A stretch of 59,693 bases of DNA from Phoronis australis (lineage: Eukaryota; Phoronida; Phoronidae): positions 481,390-541,082 of the forward strand of contig NMRA01000300.1 in NCBI GenBank assembly GCA_002633005.1, in the 5' to 3' direction. How positions within the stretch are numbered: the stretch's first letter is position 1; each line of letters begins with the position of its first letter. A program made the translations under genes and the position numbers. The notes below the pieces were generated by a model. The model saw only the letters and a list, made by a program, of their open reading frames with translations, was not told where the DNA came from and did not search any database. This document shows positions 57,446 through 59,693 of the stretch, one piece after another.

Positions 57446-58350
57446 GTATGTTGTTTTACTTTAGTTATATGTGAACCGCGTCTGGTGTCCTGCGCTGCTC
57501 CTTTATTTGCTCCTGTTTTAAAGGCCTGCAAAACAGTGGTATTGGATGATACATTTCACTCATTGTTTTTACGGGACTCTACAGTTTAGTCCCTGTGGCC
57601 AGTTTGCTACTTTAATAAATTTAGAAACTCTTTTGATATGATGTTGACAACGGACGACCACGACTTTCGGATGAATCGTTCTACCGTTATTGCAATTTTA
57701 GTTTTTAAAGTTTAGAATATATCTGTATCTTCAAAAGCCCTAAGCGGTTTTATATAAAATTAGTCATATAAGCATTTGTTAGTGACATGAAGCTATCCTC
57801 ATGTTTTCGGATGGATTCGATGTATTTTGTGCCACCTAGTGGCTGTTTCTTACTGTTTTGATTCATTTTTGGCGTCCACACCTATATCAAACAAACCGCT
57901 CTAAGGATGATTGTGAAATTTGGCATGCATATTTTTGCTACAGTATACCCGATCGTTTTCATAGCTAACACACTGGCCTTGCATTTATAAGAAAGGCCCA
58001 AACTAATCAGACTTAGTCAAACTCTTGCCCCTCACTGTGGTCTCAAGTTTCAGATTACTCCTTATTGCCACCGGTACATCGCCCCTGTTCGTTGCCAATC
58101 TTGCCACCCCGGGAGGAAGCCAACATAAATTGGGTACCAGTGTTGCAACAAATTTCATGTGATGCAATCAATTTTATACATTAACACAGTATGCGTTGAG
58201 TATTTGGTTTTGCAATCATGATGTTACATCACTAATCATTAATTAGGTGTGTATATCATTAAGGTGAGAAACTCATACAATGTGCTGTGAAATCCACATA
58301 ATTGCTGTAATTAAAAAAGAAATAGCATGTTTTCTTGTGAATATGAAGCC

Positions 58351-58395
58351 GAAACTCCGAAACGGCGGAAGGTCCTTCCAGCCGTGAGAAATAAA
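58351..58395 (+). pseudogene. Decayed cassette exon
   Basis: ETAEGPSSREK followed by a stop, embedded in the same flanks as 48332 and 55212 but shortened. Confidence 0.4.
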
Positions 58396-58690
58396 GCAAT
58401 GTAAAACCTAAAGACGCAAGCATTAGTTGAGATAACACTGCCATTGACTGAATAATACTTAAACACTTGTGAGAGGTTTCAAGATCGAAAGAAATATGAT
58501 GCAAGAATTAATTCAAACATTGCCATTTGACACTTGGTATAAATCTTCATTGCTTCATAACTTTCGATGACCATTCCAAAATACTTTATTATTTACCTGG
58601 AGTCTAGAGCTGTAAGAATAGAAATTGAACCCATGACAACATGTATACAACTATAGATCCCAACTACTACTCAGCGGCTGTTCATTAGAG

Positions 58691-59639
58691 CTCAAACTGT
58701 TTTGATTTCTAGTCTCATCTCACAATGCATTTTGACGTGTACCTACACAGTTTGTTTTTCACTTTTTTTGCTAGTTTGAGTATGTGAGCGGTTTCCTTGA
58801 AATTGGTTTCAAGTAATAAACCGAAACGTCAGATCAACATGTCTTTATTTACTTTCGCGCTCACCTTGAAAATTCCTGCTTCTGTTTTGGCCTAAAACGA
58901 ATGTGATTAAATTCCGACCAAGCATGCGCGTTGAAGCCCACACACGGAATTCCGTGTGTCGTTCATCATATTTCTTCAATGCCACTTTTCAGTATAGGAC
59001 GCGCTGTGTCAGAGCGTAAGCTTGTCTCCTGCATTTGTTTGCACTTATATGAAGTTGACAACAGAGTACGACAACTTTTGGACGGTGTGCTCCCTCGTGG
59101 CAATTTTAGTTTTTACGATTGCATCAGTATCTTCAAGGGTCCAGTATAAGCGGCTCAGTCCCAACAAAGAGCACAGATGGGTCCTCTCTACACAATACTT
59201 GATTTTTATTTTAACTTGTGGATGTCCGCCTGGTGGCAAATACACCATTATAAGCTCGCGTCCGGGGTGTACTGCTCTGGAATGCGCAACGCTGTTTCAA
59301 GCCTTATCCAGTAGACTGCACACTTGTCTTTTTATTATACTGCAATGAACGTCTGGCATGGTCTTCGTATCAGGAACACATGCCACCGTCAGGTTTCATT
59401 AAAGATCCTTTGAATGGTTTAGCAGATTAAGAGGCGGACATAAAAAACCTACGCAAAAATGTCTACCTAATAATATAAGCAAGCAGTGTTTAATATATCT
59501 TTAATAAGAGCAAAAATGTCGAGAGATTCAGGAACTTGGCTGTATTTTGGATTTCACTAAGCCGACTGCACGCTGGAGGCCGGAACGAGCTTAGTTTTGT
59601 ACTCACGCAACACCATTCCCTTACAAAAATGAACTTAAG
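58691..59639. other. No gene seen
   Basis: Beyond the array. Contains a perfect 20-bp palindrome at 58940-58959 (ACACACGGAATTCCGTGTGT) but no supported gene. Confidence 0.4.
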
Positions 59640-59689
59640 TTTTCATCGAAAAACTTAAGTTTTTGGTCTGAAAAACTTAAGTTTTCATT
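59634..59689. repeat. AAACTTAAGTTTT repeat at window end
   Basis: Three spaced copies of the palindromic motif AACTTAAGTTTT reach the window edge, so the true extent is unknown. Confidence 0.7.
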
Positions 59690-59693
59690 CCCG

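Larger units (their letters stand above)
45420..58690 (+). repeat. Mosaic tandem array of exon-bearing units
   Basis: At least six full or partial units, about 1-3 kb each, share an ordered set of landmarks. These are an ACAATGTGCTGGGAAATCCA block, a GTAGCTCAACATTATGAC block, ACATGCTG..TTTGCTT, an acceptor, a short variable open segment, a donor, a TCGGTGCTTGGAGTCTGTTT block, GGTTCAGCAGC..GTATCTATC, TTTATATGATCAGTGGATGC, GTTGATCACCTCCATGTTCG, CACTCCACACCAAGTAGGCC, ACAGTATACCCGATCGTTTG and CTCACTGTGGTCTCAAGTTT. Units start near 45420, 46430, 48105, 48940, 52010, 53290, 54985 and 57200. Some are internally deleted or interrupted by transposons. The unit pair 46430-48940 and 53290-55664 is nearly identical and offset by about 6.86 kb. 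Confidence 0.8.

Noticed and set aside
57374-57589. 71-codon plus-strand frame as a separate gene
   Set aside because: It is the end of candidate exon 5 read through its GTATGT donor into intron sequence shared with 53120-53200.
58940-58959. Perfect 20-bp palindrome as a regulatory site or cloning junction
   Set aside because: No second copy and no gene nearby; a GAATTC centre alone does not show a vector join.

Overview
This window looks like nuclear DNA of an invertebrate metazoan, probably a marine one. It is AT-rich, intron-bearing and dominated by transposon debris. The grounds are GT-AG splice signals, THAP zinc-finger fragments, L1-like non-LTR retrotransposon pieces, several families of short inverted-repeat DNA transposons and scattered single N calls. 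The species cannot be fixed from sequence alone. There is no bacterial operon structure, rRNA gene, intact tRNA gene or CRISPR array.

Only one gene is long and intact: an uninterrupted 915-codon ATG reading frame at 20695-23442 (+). It resembles the sporadically distributed, mainly prokaryotic TIGR04141/DUF6119 family, identified here from remembered family motifs and not by a search. A good splice acceptor lies 35 bp before the ATG. A GC-rich promoter-like segment with two CRE sites (TGACGTCA) and a TATA box lies about 1.6 kb upstream, so a non-coding or short first exon is plausible. The gene stands alone among repeats, and a split transposon begins about 60 bp after its stop.

Layout: 0.2-3.1 kb holds two to three copies of a dispersed promoter/leader-exon/intron cassette, with more copies at 36.5 and 38.7 kb. 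4-9 kb holds THAP fragments, 61-bp tandem repeats and miniature elements, including a complete 988-bp element (7406-8393) with a tRNA-like core. 11.7-13.1 kb and 13.4-16.1 kb are two inverted-repeat structures; the second encloses a split THAP gene. 16.5-18.4 kb holds internally repetitive AT-rich DNA. 18.8-23.5 kb is the TIGR04141-like gene and its probable promoter. 23.5-27.2 kb is one element split by an insertion of about 2.87 kb. 28-29 kb is an inverted-repeat element. 31 kb and 42.5-44.65 kb hold decayed L1-like LINE copies. 33.4 kb has an isolated exon-like segment. 34-35.7 kb has nested DNA transposons. 37.9-38.1 kb has another THAP fragment.

From about 45.4 to 58.7 kb runs a mosaic tandem array. 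Intron-like sequence is well conserved between units, but the small open segments between acceptor and donor sites differ strongly. Four of the five acceptor-to-donor segments are phase 0-0, so they could be spliced in or out without shifting frame. This array and the TIGR04141-like gene are the two most unusual things here. No functional link between them is visible.
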